From Brevundimonas sp. (GTDB lineage: Bacteria; Pseudomonadota; Alphaproteobacteria; Caulobacterales; Caulobacteraceae), in contig JALAGW010000228.1 in assembly GCA_022712235.1 (NCBI GenBank), positions 1 to 6,407 of the forward strand: a DNA stretch of 6,407 bases. The letters run 5' to 3'. This document shows, one piece after another, positions 1-5,348 of the stretch. Under the pieces are notes generated by a model, which made no database searches, had not been told where the DNA came from, and was given only the letters and a program-made list of their open reading frames with translations. Numbering within the stretch: the first letter of the stretch is position 1; every line of letters starts with the position of its first letter. Position numbers and translations under genes: made by a program.

Positions 1-588
1 CCGACCCCCTTGCTGGCCGGAGTCATGCGCTATCTCGTGCTCAATCACTACTGGAACCTGCCCCAGGATCTCGTCAGACTTCGCGTCGCGCCTCGCGCCG
101 GGGAAGCCCCGGTCAAGACCTTCGCTGACCAGGGGCTTGAGGCGCTTGAAGACTGGTCCGCCGACGCCCGCGTCGTGGACCCTGCGCGCGTGGACTGGGC
201 CGCCGTGCGGCAGGGGGCTCGACGTATCCGGGTGCGTCAGCGTCCCGGCCCTGACAACATGATGGGTCGGGGCAAGTTCATGTTGCCCAACAGTCTCGGC
301 ATCTATCTGCACGATACGCCCGACAGGGCCCTGTTCGGCGCAAGGCGCCGCACCTTCAGCGCCGGTTGCGTCAGGGTGGAGAATGCGGGAGCACTGACCC
401 GGTGGCTGACGGGAAGCCCTCTTCCGGAAGGATCGCGGGGGGCAGGGGAGCAGCGGGTCGATCTAGCGAGGCCCGTGCCGGTCTTCCTCCTCTACAAGAC
501 CGTCGAACCGCGTGCGGGCGGCGGGCTGGTCTTGGGGCCCGATCCCTATGAATGGGATCCCCGCCCGCAACCCCGCCGGGATGGGTGA
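1..588 (+). CDS. L,D-transpeptidase, YcbB/LdtD type, C-terminal catalytic part (5' truncated by window)
   Basis: This is the C-terminal part of a periplasmic L,D-transpeptidase (YkuD catalytic fold). Such enzymes make 3-3 cross-links between diaminopimelate residues of peptidoglycan stems. The frame is open from base 1, so the true start and any signal peptide or peptidoglycan-binding domain lie outside the window. The visible 195 residues follow the YcbB/LdtD order. A 'NHYWNLP' segment comes first (near bases 46-63), then 'QRPGPDN' and 'GKFMLPN'. The catalytic 'HDTP' motif has its His at 310-312, and 'SAGCVRVEN' has the catalytic Cys at 367-369 with Arg at 373-375. A closing 'VPVFLLYKTVE' strand follows, and the end matches the family's usual Asp-X-Tyr ending ('DPYEWD'). 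The family consensus at the Cys is usually S-[HS]-G-C; here it is S-A-G-C, a mild variant. No active-site residue is missing. The protein ends with a short Pro/Arg tail. Family assignment is firm; the exact paralogue is not settled. Confidence 0.9.
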   Translation, partial: PTPLLAGVMRYLVLNHYWNLPQDLVRLRVAPRAGEAPVKTFADQGLEALEDWSADARVVDPARVDWAAVRQGARRIRVRQRPGPDNMMGRGKFMLPNSLGIYLHDTPDRALFGARRRTFSAGCVRVENAGALTRWLTGSPLPEGSRGAGEQRVDLARPVPVFLLYKTVEPRAGGGLVLGPDPYEWDPRPQPRRDG

Positions 589-619
589 GGCCGCGAGTCC
601 TCGCGCCCCACGCTGTTCC

Positions 620-643
620 GGGCGCAGGCCGTTTTCCGCGCCC
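620..643 (+). terminator. candidate terminator hairpin after the L,D-transpeptidase gene
   Basis: GGGCGC (620-625) pairs with GCGCCC (638-643). After one bulged A, GG (627-628) pairs with CC (636-637), giving an 8-bp GC-rich stem around a loop containing TTTT. A smaller hairpin (CGCGA, 592-596, with TCGCG, 601-605) sits just after the stop codon. Neither is followed by a T-tract, so intrinsic termination is only a suggestion. Confidence 0.35.
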
Positions 644-720
644 TGACCCGAACGCGGCGGGGGCGCGCCAGTGTCGTCTTCCCGACCCACGACCGTCTGA
701 CCGGAACCCGGACCAGGGCC

Positions 721-1008
721 ATGAATTCAGTTCGCATGCCCAATCCCCTTCAGGAAAAGGACGCCCAGTGGCGACAGCGAGGCCAGGGCGCCCGGCCGAT
801 CTTCGATCCCGGCGCGGCTCCGGCCGGCGCGGACGAAGAGGCTGGCGGCGCCCGGTCCGTTGCGCCCGACCTCGAGGGGCCGGACGAGCCTCTCCCCACA
901 GAGCCTGTATTTCAGCCCGGAGGGCCGCGGCTTACGCCGACCTTCTGGTACGGATGCGCGGCCGCTATCGGGCTTGTCCTGGTCGTGCTCGGCCTTCTGA
1001 GTCTGTGA
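721..1008 (+). CDS. small tail-anchored membrane protein, hypothetical
   Basis: I do not recognise this 95-residue protein. Residues 1-69 are rich in Pro, Gly, Ala, Asp and Glu with no hydrophobic run, so they are probably disordered. Residues about 75-95 ('FWYGCAAAIGLVLVVLGLLS') form one strong transmembrane helix ending at the C-terminus, which suggests a cytoplasmic N-terminal tail anchored in the inner membrane. The start is uncertain. The ATG at 721 has only an AGGG two bases upstream, and an in-frame ATG at 736 (residue 6) has no better ribosome site. Codons are mostly G/C-ending, like the neighbouring genes. It lies 132 bases after the transpeptidase and in the same direction. An envelope link is possible but rests only on position. 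No function can be assigned. Confidence 0.6.
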   Translation: MNSVRMPNPLQEKDAQWRQRGQGARPIFDPGAAPAGADEEAGGARSVAPDLEGPDEPLPTEPVFQPGGPRLTPTFWYGCAAAIGLVLVVLGLLSL

Positions 1009-1173
1009 CGGGGGCCTGTTATTGCGGAATGAATGACGCGCCTGCCCGTGAACAGCCTGCCGGCTGGAAGGGAGGAAGAGGCCTCGGGACCCCCATGAAA
1101 TATCGGCCGCCGCTTGGCGACGAGGGGGCAAACGGGGGCTTCGCCGGGGGCGAGGCTTCTGATGTCGAAGCGA

Positions 1174-1188
1174 CGGCGCACGGCGCCG
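1174..1188 (+). terminator. short GC hairpin in the gap before the DUF6894-like gene, possible terminator
   Basis: CGGCGC (1174-1179) and GCGCCG (1183-1188) form a perfect 6-bp inverted repeat around a 3-base loop, followed by the pyrimidine-rich run CCTCTTCTTC. It is the only clear structure in the 224-base gap 1009-1232. Termination for the upstream membrane-protein gene is a guess, since there is no uninterrupted T-tract and the hairpin is 166 bases past that stop codon. Confidence 0.22.
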
Positions 1189-1232
1189 CCTCTTCTTCGC
1201 TGACGAGGGATTCCTGCGGGGTTTGAGCGAAG

Positions 1233-1799
1233 ATGCAGAGTTTCCTGTTCGAGTCCGACGCCGGGCCTGAGGGATCAAGATTCAGCTGGGAGTCCAGCCT
1301 CGCGTCGCTGCAGGAGGCCCGGGTGGAGGCGGTCCGCACCCTGGGAGAGCTTCTTCGGGACGACGGAGCCGCCTTCTGGGTTTCGCGCGAGGCGCGGATG
1401 ACTGTCTCTTCGCCCCACGGCGAAATCCTGTTCCAGCTGGTGTTGAGCTCGATCACTTCTCCTGAGCCCGGCGCTGTCGCGCCGGAGGAGGGTGCGGAGG
1501 ATGCGGACGCATGCCGCAGGGCTTTGTGGGAAATGCGTGAAATCGCTGCTGCGGCCTCGCTTCAGGACAGTCCCATGACCGATCAGGAGGCGCTGCAGAC
1601 GCTCGCCGTCATAGCGGCGTGGGTCCAGGCGGAGAGTCCTGCCGACGGCGCGGCCTGCGGTGCGGTGATCGACCTCCTGGTCGATCTCACCGACGGCGTG
1701 GATATCGGAGCCCTGGCCGACGACCAGGCGCGGGACCTGTTTCGCCGGATCAAGGCCAGGCTGGCGGTCCCGCCTGATCAGGGCGGAGCGCGGTCCTGA
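1233..1799 (+). CDS. DUF6894-like N-terminal domain protein with helical C-terminal extension
   Basis: This 188-residue, probably cytoplasmic, acidic protein is of unknown function. Residues 1-73 look like the DUF6894 family of small alphaproteobacterial proteins. There is an N-terminal beta strand with aromatic residues ('MQSFLFESDAG'), a helix with the typical 'EARVEAVRTLGELLRD' pattern, an 'FW' turn, and two closing strands ('RMTVSSPHGEILFQLVLS'). Members of that family usually end about here. This protein continues for about 115 residues, with an acidic linker (about 74-95) and Ala/Leu-rich helices ('EALQTLAVIAAWVQAE', 'DLLVDLTDGVDIGALADDQA') that I cannot match to a family. No signal peptide or membrane helix is seen. 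The ATG at 1233 is the first good start, although the upstream AGCGAAG is a weak ribosome site. The gene converges on the exonuclease III gene. The family match was made by eye from the residue pattern. Confidence 0.7.
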   Translation: MQSFLFESDAGPEGSRFSWESSLASLQEARVEAVRTLGELLRDDGAAFWVSREARMTVSSPHGEILFQLVLSSITSPEPGAVAPEEGAEDADACRRALWEMREIAAAASLQDSPMTDQEALQTLAVIAAWVQAESPADGAACGAVIDLLVDLTDGVDIGALADDQARDLFRRIKARLAVPPDQGGARS

Positions 1800-1828
1800 C
1801 CTGCTCGCTTCGTGAAGCGGCGGTCAGG
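1795..1828. terminator. shared stem-loop between convergent genes, likely bidirectional terminator
   Basis: CCTGACC (1795-1801) pairs with GGTCAGG (1822-1828). Inside it, GC (1803-1804) pairs with GC (1820-1821), and CGCTT (1806-1810) pairs with AAGCG (1815-1819) around the loop CGTG. The result is about 14 bp of stem with two single-base bulges. The + strand stop codon (1797-1799) and the - strand stop codon (1824-1826) sit opposite each other in the outer stem. The structure works on both strands. No T-tract follows on either side. Confidence 0.55.
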
Positions 1829-2597
1829 GCGCGATCTCGATCCAGGCCGGGGCGTGGTCGCTCGACCTTTCCCACCCTCTCACCTCGTGATCGACGCCCG
1901 AGCCGGACAGGCGACTGGCGAGCGACGGACTGACCAGAAGATGGTCGATGCGCAGGCCGGCGTTCCGGGCGTAGGCGTTCCGGAAATAGTCCCAGAAGGT
2001 GTAGAGGGTTTCCTCGGGGTGGTGCAGCCTCAGGGCGTCCGTCCAGCCCTGGTCAATCAGGCGGCGGAAGACGAGCCGCGCCTCGGGGCGGAAGAGGGCG
2101 TCGTCCGTCCAGCGCTCAGGCTTGTAGACGTCCGCCGGCGCGGGGATGATGTTGTAGTCTCCCGCCAGCACCACAGGAGCGCCGGTCTCGATCAACCGTG
2201 CGGCCTGGGCGATGAAGGCCTCCGCCCAGGCGAGCTTGTAGTCGAAGCGGGGACCGGGCGCCGGATTCCCATTGGGCAGGTAAAGGCAGGCCGCGAGCAC
2301 TCCGTTGATGGCAGCCTCGATGTAGCGGCTCTGGCTCGGGTCGGGATCGCCGGGAAGACCACGGCGGGTCTCGTGGATGGCTGAGCCCCTCGCCAGGACG
2401 GCGACGCCGTTCCAGCTCTTCTGGCCCAGCCAGATCGCCTCATAGCCGAGATCGCCGAGCGCCTGCCTGGGAAAGTTGGCCTGCTGGGCCTTCAGTTCCT
2501 GCAGACAGACGATGTCCGGACGCGTCGCCTCCAGCCAGCGGAGCAAGACGGGCAGTCGGCCGTTTATCCCGTTGACGTTGTAGGTGGCGATCCTCAT
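1824..2597 (-). CDS. xthA: exodeoxyribonuclease III (AP endonuclease, EEP family)
   Basis: This is a cytoplasmic Mg-dependent base-excision-repair enzyme. It cuts DNA 5' to abasic sites, removes blocked 3' ends and degrades one strand 3' to 5'. The 257 residues are close to the usual length of about 260. All exonuclease/endonuclease/phosphatase motifs are present in order: 'NVNGI' (Asn7), 'LQELK' with metal-binding Glu34, 'WNGVAVL' (62-68), 'YLPNGN' with Tyr106, 'GDYNI' with Asp147 and Asn149, 'RIDHLLVS' with Asp218, and the C-terminal 'SDHAP' with catalytic Asp247-His248. The ATG start gives the standard 'MRIATYNVNGI' N-terminus, although no clear Shine-Dalgarno sequence is visible upstream. 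The gene lies downstream of the small DUF6894-like gene on the same strand, with 132 bases between them, so it could have its own promoter. It is intact. xthA is used by family; a genome may carry a second paralogue. Confidence 0.95.
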   Translation of the reverse strand: MRIATYNVNGINGRLPVLLRWLEATRPDIVCLQELKAQQANFPRQALGDLGYEAIWLGQKSWNGVAVLARGSAIHETRRGLPGDPDPSQSRYIEAAINGVLAACLYLPNGNPAPGPRFDYKLAWAEAFIAQAARLIETGAPVVLAGDYNIIPAPADVYKPERWTDDALFRPEARLVFRRLIDQGWTDALRLHHPEETLYTFWDYFRNAYARNAGLRIDHLLVSPSLASRLSGSGVDHEVRGWERSSDHAPAWIEIAP

Positions 2598-2709
2598 CGC
2601 GAACCGGCGCCGGGAATGCGTCGGCCGGGTAGGTCGTCTGCCGACGTCTTCTGATATGGGAACAGGAAGACCATGGCTTTGAAAGGCGCCGGGGGCGAAG
2701 GCCGTTCCG

Positions 2710-2739
2710 CCGTCCCGGTATCGGCGGCCTCAGGGACGG
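2710..2739 (-). terminator. candidate terminator hairpin at the end of the small DUF6894-like gene
   Basis: CCGTCCC (2710-2716) pairs with GGGACGG (2733-2739), a perfect 7-bp arm with a 16-base loop that contains the - strand stop codon (2730-2732). An alternative stem, CCGCCG (2707-2712) with CGGCGG (2722-2727), competes with it. There is no T-tract, so termination is only inferred. Confidence 0.3.
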
Positions 2740-2978
2740 ATGTCAGGCGGGACGGGGGCGTTTATGTCCACGCGCCAGATCAGACGCTCGTCGGCGCTTT
2801 CGACGACGAGGGTGAAGACGAAAGGCGTCTGGCCGGGCGAAGACTGCTCGGCCAGCAGTTCGGCGGCGAAACGCACGCCTTCGCGGTAGGCGACGGCGTG
2901 CGAGACGGCCTCGTTCTCAAGCACGAGTTCCTTGTCCGATTGGGTGACGATATATCTGTAGAGCGCCATGACAGACAT
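2730..2978 (-). CDS. small DUF6894-like protein
   Basis: This 82-residue protein is probably soluble and of unknown function. Its layout resembles DUF6894: an aromatic N-terminal strand ('MALYRYIV'), a central helix ('AVAYREGVRFAAELLAEQ'), and closing strands ('FVFTLVVESADERLIWRVDI'). It is therefore a distant relative of the N-terminal domain of the protein ending at 1799, but without its extension. Codons are strongly G/C-ending, which favours this strand over the 107-codon frame on the opposite strand. Two starts are possible: the ATG at 2978 or the in-frame ATG at 2969. The second gives the more typical short N-terminus. Neither has a visible Shine-Dalgarno sequence. The gene is divergent from, and nearly touching, the first Crp/Fnr-type regulator, so shared control is plausible. 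The family match is by pattern only. Confidence 0.65.
   Translation of the reverse strand: MSVMALYRYIVTQSDKELVLENEAVSHAVAYREGVRFAAELLAEQSSPGQTPFVFTLVVESADERLIWRVDINAPVPPDIRP
2932..2960 (+). promoter_or_regulatory. possible sigma-70-type promoter for the first Crp/Fnr regulator
   Basis: TTGTCC (2932-2937) and TCTGTA (2955-2960) are separated by 17 bases and could serve as -35 and -10 elements, with transcription beginning near 2967. They lie inside the 5' end of the divergent DUF6894-like gene, which is forced by the near absence of an intergenic gap. The match to consensus is modest. Confidence 0.25.
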
Positions 2979-3003
2979 CTATACGACGGAACGTGAACAT
3001 CGG

Positions 3004-3741
3004 ATGATTGCGGGCCAGACGCCGACGCAGGGGCTGATCGCCAGGTTCGAACGGCGGGACAGGGTCAGTCCCGCCGAGCGGGCGGCGCTGGAAGAGATTC
3101 TTGATCCTCCCGTCCTGCATCGCGCGGGAGAACTGGTCATCCACGCCGGCGCCCGGCCTCAGGACTGCCGATGGCTGGTTTCGGGCCTCGCCGCGCGGAT
3201 CAGCGGGTTTCAGAGCGGCGCCCGTTCCTTCACCCAGCTGAGCATAGCCGGCGATTTTCTCGACCTGCACAGCCTGGTCATGAAGCAGATGGACCACGGC
3301 GTCCTGGCCCTGACGGACTGCATCACGGCGGCCATGCCGCATGGCCGAATGATCGAGATGATCGAGGACCAGCCTCATCTCGGCCGGCTGTTCATGCTGG
3401 AGCTGGCGGTCGACGGAGCCATACAGCGCGAGTGGTTCCACCGCCTGGGACGACAGGACGCGCTCGGGCGGATGGCCCATCTTCTGTGCGAACTCGAGGC
3501 CCGCATGGCCTTGGCCGGCCTTGGCGACGGGGACGGCTTCGGCCTGGCCATGACCCAGGAAGACTTCTCCGACTGCCTGGGAATGTCGTCCGTTCATGTC
3601 AACCGCACCCTGGCCGAGTTGCGTCGCCGCAATCTTGCGACCTGGCGAGCCGGACGGGTCGAGATCCATGATCATGCCGGGCTCGTCGCCCTGGCCGCTT
3701 TCGATCCGACCTATCTCCGTCTCCACGCCGCGCCGGTCTAG
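3004..3741 (+). CDS. Crp/Fnr-family transcriptional regulator (paralogue 1)
   Basis: This 245-residue DNA-binding regulator has an N-terminal cyclic-nucleotide-binding-like beta-roll (about residues 35-120), a dimer helix, and a C-terminal winged helix (HTH_Crp). The helix-turn-helix is at about 183-207 ('MTQEDFSDCLGMSSVHVNRT'), with the recognition helix starting at S195. The ligand cassette reads 'AGDFLDLHSLV' and lacks the Arg-Ser/Thr pair that holds the cAMP phosphate in true CRP. There is no FNR-type N-terminal Cys cluster. The motif 'HLLCE' (Cys162) precedes the winged helix, as in the other two paralogues here. An in-frame ATG at 2968 would add 12 residues and overlap the divergent gene. 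I prefer 3004 because it makes recognition-helix numbering match paralogue 2 exactly (Asn200 in both), but neither start has a strong ribosome site. The gene converges on paralogue 2 with a 14-base gap. The signal and targets are unknown. Confidence 0.9.
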   Translation: MIAGQTPTQGLIARFERRDRVSPAERAALEEILDPPVLHRAGELVIHAGARPQDCRWLVSGLAARISGFQSGARSFTQLSIAGDFLDLHSLVMKQMDHGVLALTDCITAAMPHGRMIEMIEDQPHLGRLFMLELAVDGAIQREWFHRLGRQDALGRMAHLLCELEARMALAGLGDGDGFGLAMTQEDFSDCLGMSSVHVNRTLAELRRRNLATWRAGRVEIHDHAGLVALAAFDPTYLRLHAAPV

Positions 3742-3751
3742 CAGGCTGGTT

Positions 3752-3776
3752 CGGATCAGTCTGCCGGAGCGATCCG
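3752..3776 (+). terminator. weak inverted repeat between the convergent regulator genes
   Basis: CGGATC (3752-3757) and GATCCG (3771-3776) form a 6-bp stem with a 13-base loop, 10 bases after the stop codon of regulator 1 and inside the last codons of regulator 2. It is the only candidate terminator between the two genes. It is weak and has no T-tract. Confidence 0.22.
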
Positions 3777-4514
3777 CAGGCGACCGCCGGGCTCGATGTC
3801 CCGTTGCAGATAGGCGGGGTCGAAATCGGCAAGTCGCACCAGCAGCGCCCAGTCCAGGACATGGGCGGATCGGCCGGCCAGGGTCACTGCGGACCTGAGG
3901 GCCTTGAGGGTCCGATTGACGTGAACCGAGGTCATGCCGGTGGCGTCGGCGATCTGGGTCTGGGTCAGCGGGAATTCGAACGACAGGGCCTGGATTTCGC
4001 GCGCGCCCTGGCGCGTCGCGGTTTCGCACAGAAGGTGGGCGATGCGGCTCGCGGCGTCCCGGCGGCCGATGTTCACCACCCATTGCGACAGGATGGCGGC
4101 GTCGACCATGCAGTCCCGCCAGAGGGCTTCGGCCAGGGCCGGATGGCGGGCCGCCGCCGATCGCAGGGCCTGGTGAGGGATCTTCAGAATCTTCGTGCGG
4201 GAAAGGGCCTGCAAGGCGGAGGTGGCGCGGGGCTCCACCACGGATTGCAGATTGGCCATGTCGCCGGGGACGTGAAGCGCCGTGATCTGCCGGTCTCCCC
4301 GGGCGTTCTGGCCGAAGCGTCCCAGCACGCCAGTGACGACCAGGCTGGCGAACTCCGTCATTTCGCCCAGGGCGACATGATCAATGTTCGCCTCCATTTC
4401 CGCCGGATAGGCCGGCAGGTCCAGCACGGCCTGCTGTTCGACCGGTGTCAGGTGCGAGCGCCGGTTGAGACGGTCCAGGAAGACCTGGAGGCCGGCGCGG
4501 TTCTGGTGGGGCAA
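3756..4514 (-). CDS. Crp/Fnr-family transcriptional regulator (paralogue 2), TTG start
   Basis: This 252-residue regulator has the same layout as paralogue 1: a cyclic-nucleotide-binding-like N-terminal domain (about 30-125), a dimer helix with 'HLLCE' (Cys163), and a winged helix with the HTH at about 183-207 ('LTQTQIADATGMTSVHVNRT'). The ligand cassette 'PGDMANLQSVV' lacks the CRP phosphate-binding Arg, so cAMP is unlikely. The frame stays open upstream to a GTG at 4619, but that stretch is Arg/Pro-rich and unlike the family. I place the start at the TTG at 4514, which has a GGAG (4522-4525) seven bases upstream and brings Asn200 into register with paralogue 1. The gene lies 147 bases after the histidine kinase gene on the same strand. 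That gap holds a possible -10 box and an inverted repeat, so it may be transcribed separately. The target genes are unknown; autoregulation is possible. Confidence 0.9.
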   Translation of the reverse strand: MPHQNRAGLQVFLDRLNRRSHLTPVEQQAVLDLPAYPAEMEANIDHVALGEMTEFASLVVTGVLGRFGQNARGDRQITALHVPGDMANLQSVVEPRATSALQALSRTKILKIPHQALRSAAARHPALAEALWRDCMVDAAILSQWVVNIGRRDAASRIAHLLCETATRQGAREIQALSFEFPLTQTQIADATGMTSVHVNRTLKALRSAVTLAGRSAHVLDWALLVRLADFDPAYLQRDIEPGGRLRIAPAD

Positions 4515-4525
4515 TCTGTCTCTCC
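4512..4525 (-). promoter_or_regulatory. ribosome binding site that decides a TTG start
   Basis: On the - strand the sequence reads GGAGAGACAGATTG. The GGAG core (4525-4522) is separated by 7 bases from the TTG at 4514-4512. This is the best ribosome site near the 5' end of regulator 2, and there is none before the upstream ATG (4595) or GTG (4619). Confidence 0.6.
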
Positions 4526-4571
4526 GCCATGCAGCGGGAGCGAAGGCTCGCGGCCGGCGAGGCCTGCGGGC

Positions 4572-4591
4572 TCTTCTCGACGGTGAGAAGA
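4572..4591. promoter_or_regulatory. perfect inverted repeat, candidate operator or leader hairpin of regulator 2
   Basis: TCTTCTC (4572-4578) and GAGAAGA (4585-4591) are perfect inverted arms with a 6-base spacer. The inner five bases give TTCTC-N6-GAGAA, the same spacing as the TGTGA-N6-TCACA site bound by CRP dimers. The repeat lies 58-77 bases upstream of the TTG start of regulator 2. It could be an operator for one of the nearby Crp/Fnr proteins or an RNA hairpin in the leader. Confidence 0.4.
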
Positions 4592-4625
4592 CCATGGTCC
4601 GCGCGAGACGCCGTCGCACTAACCT

Positions 4626-4631
4626 ATGATA
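4626..4631 (-). promoter_or_regulatory. possible -10 element of regulator 2
   Basis: On the - strand TATCAT differs from TATAAT at one base, and it lies in the gap between the kinase stop codon and regulator 2. No convincing -35 hexamer stands at 16-18 bases. If real, transcription would start near 4619, giving a leader of about 105 bases that contains the inverted repeat. Confidence 0.25.
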
Positions 4632-4661
4632 GAAGCCGCCCGAGGAAGACCGATGGAAAGG

Positions 4662-5348
4662 TCAGCCTCCCTGTCGCGGAGCCGCGAGGCCGATCTGTTC
4701 GGTCAACGGCAGGCTCAGGCTGAAGACGAGGCCGCCGGGCTCGAAGGCCAGACGGGTCTCGGCGCCCGTCTCATAGGGCAGGGTCTCCCTCAGGACCCTG
4801 AAGCCGAAGCCGCCCGGCTGTTCGCCGGACAGCGGGAGCGGGCCGTCTTCCTTCCAGTCCAGGATCAGAACCGCGCTGCGCGGTCCGTACTCGATGCTCC
4901 AGTCGACATGGATGCGGCCCGCGTCGCTTCTGAGCGCGCCGTGCTCCAGCGCATTGACCGCCAGTTCGTGAACGGCGAGCGAAAGCACTTGGGCCGCCCG
5001 GGGCAGCAACAGGAGGCCGGGTCCGCAGAGGCGGACCTGATCCCCCTCCCTGGCCGCATAGCGCAGCAGTTCTTCGGACAGCAGATCGTGGAGCCCCACC
5101 CCTCCCGACATATCCGCAGCAGCCTGGGCGCGGGCCAGGGCGTCGAGGCGATCCTGCAGGTGGGCGACGTAGGAGGGCAGGTCCCGTTCCGTCTCGGCCG
5201 TCATCCGGATGATGATGCGAAGCATGGCCAGGGTGCTGCGCATGCGATGTCTGAGCTCGCCCGGGGCGTCCCTCTGCTCGAGAAGGCGACGTAGTCGCCG
5301 GTTGTCGGCCTCCACCTCGGCCAGGCGGTCTGCTTCACCCTCTGTCAT
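4662..5348 (-). CDS. HWE-family histidine kinase without sensor domain
   Basis: This 228-residue soluble kinase transmitter would autophosphorylate a His and pass the phosphate to a response regulator. Residues 1-27 form a charged, probably coiled-coil helix. The phosphoacceptor helix is 'GELRHRMRSTLAML', with His34. The ATPase domain has the N-box 'HELAVNALEHGAL' (His127, Glu128, Asn132), the W-X-E motif 'DWKEDGP' (Trp165, Glu167) and the G-box 'GGFGF' (179-183), ending with 'GLVFSLSLPL'. The N-box His and the W-X-E motif define the HWE family. No PAS, GAF, membrane or receiver domain is present, so input must come from another protein or through the coiled coil. The frame extends up to 5447. 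I chose the ATG at 5348, which has GGGAAG six bases upstream and overlaps the end of regulator 3 by 14 bases, suggesting one operon with coupled translation. No response regulator gene is in the window. Confidence 0.9.
   Translation of the reverse strand: MTEGEADRLAEVEADNRRLRRLLEQRDAPGELRHRMRSTLAMLRIIIRMTAETERDLPSYVAHLQDRLDALARAQAAADMSGGVGLHDLLSEELLRYAAREGDQVRLCGPGLLLLPRAAQVLSLAVHELAVNALEHGALRSDAGRIHVDWSIEYGPRSAVLILDWKEDGPLPLSGEQPGGFGFRVLRETLPYETGAETRLAFEPGGLVFSLSLPLTEQIGLAAPRQGG

Noticed and set aside
1095..1226. 43-residue + strand frame ending just before the gene at 1233
   Set aside because: The only purine-rich ribosome-like site is about 20 bases away, G/C-ending codon use is weaker than in the neighbours, and the product matches nothing. 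A real small gene cannot be excluded.
552..1226. + strand frame of 224 codons across the membrane-protein gene
   Set aside because: It overlaps the end of the transpeptidase and the 95-residue gene in another frame and has a low-complexity Arg/Pro/Gly composition.
2655..2700. GGAAC motifs (for example near 2655 and 2988) as general-stress sigma factor -35 boxes
   Set aside because: No CGTT -10 element stands 16-17 bases downstream of any intergenic GGAAC on either strand.
2673..2996. + strand frame of 107 codons with a fair ribosome site (AGGAAGACC before ATG)
   Set aside because: The opposite strand has better codon usage and a DUF6894-like pattern; the + strand protein has no recognisable fold. 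The ribosome site leaves slight doubt.
2917..4083. Long - strand open frame of 388 codons opposite regulator 1
   Set aside because: The translation is Arg/Pro/Gly-rich without family features, while the + strand encodes a clear Crp/Fnr protein.
2660..4597. Repeated string GAAGACCATGG near 2662 and 4587 as a dispersed repeat
   Set aside because: It is only 11 bases long, with no extended similarity on either side; chance is sufficient.
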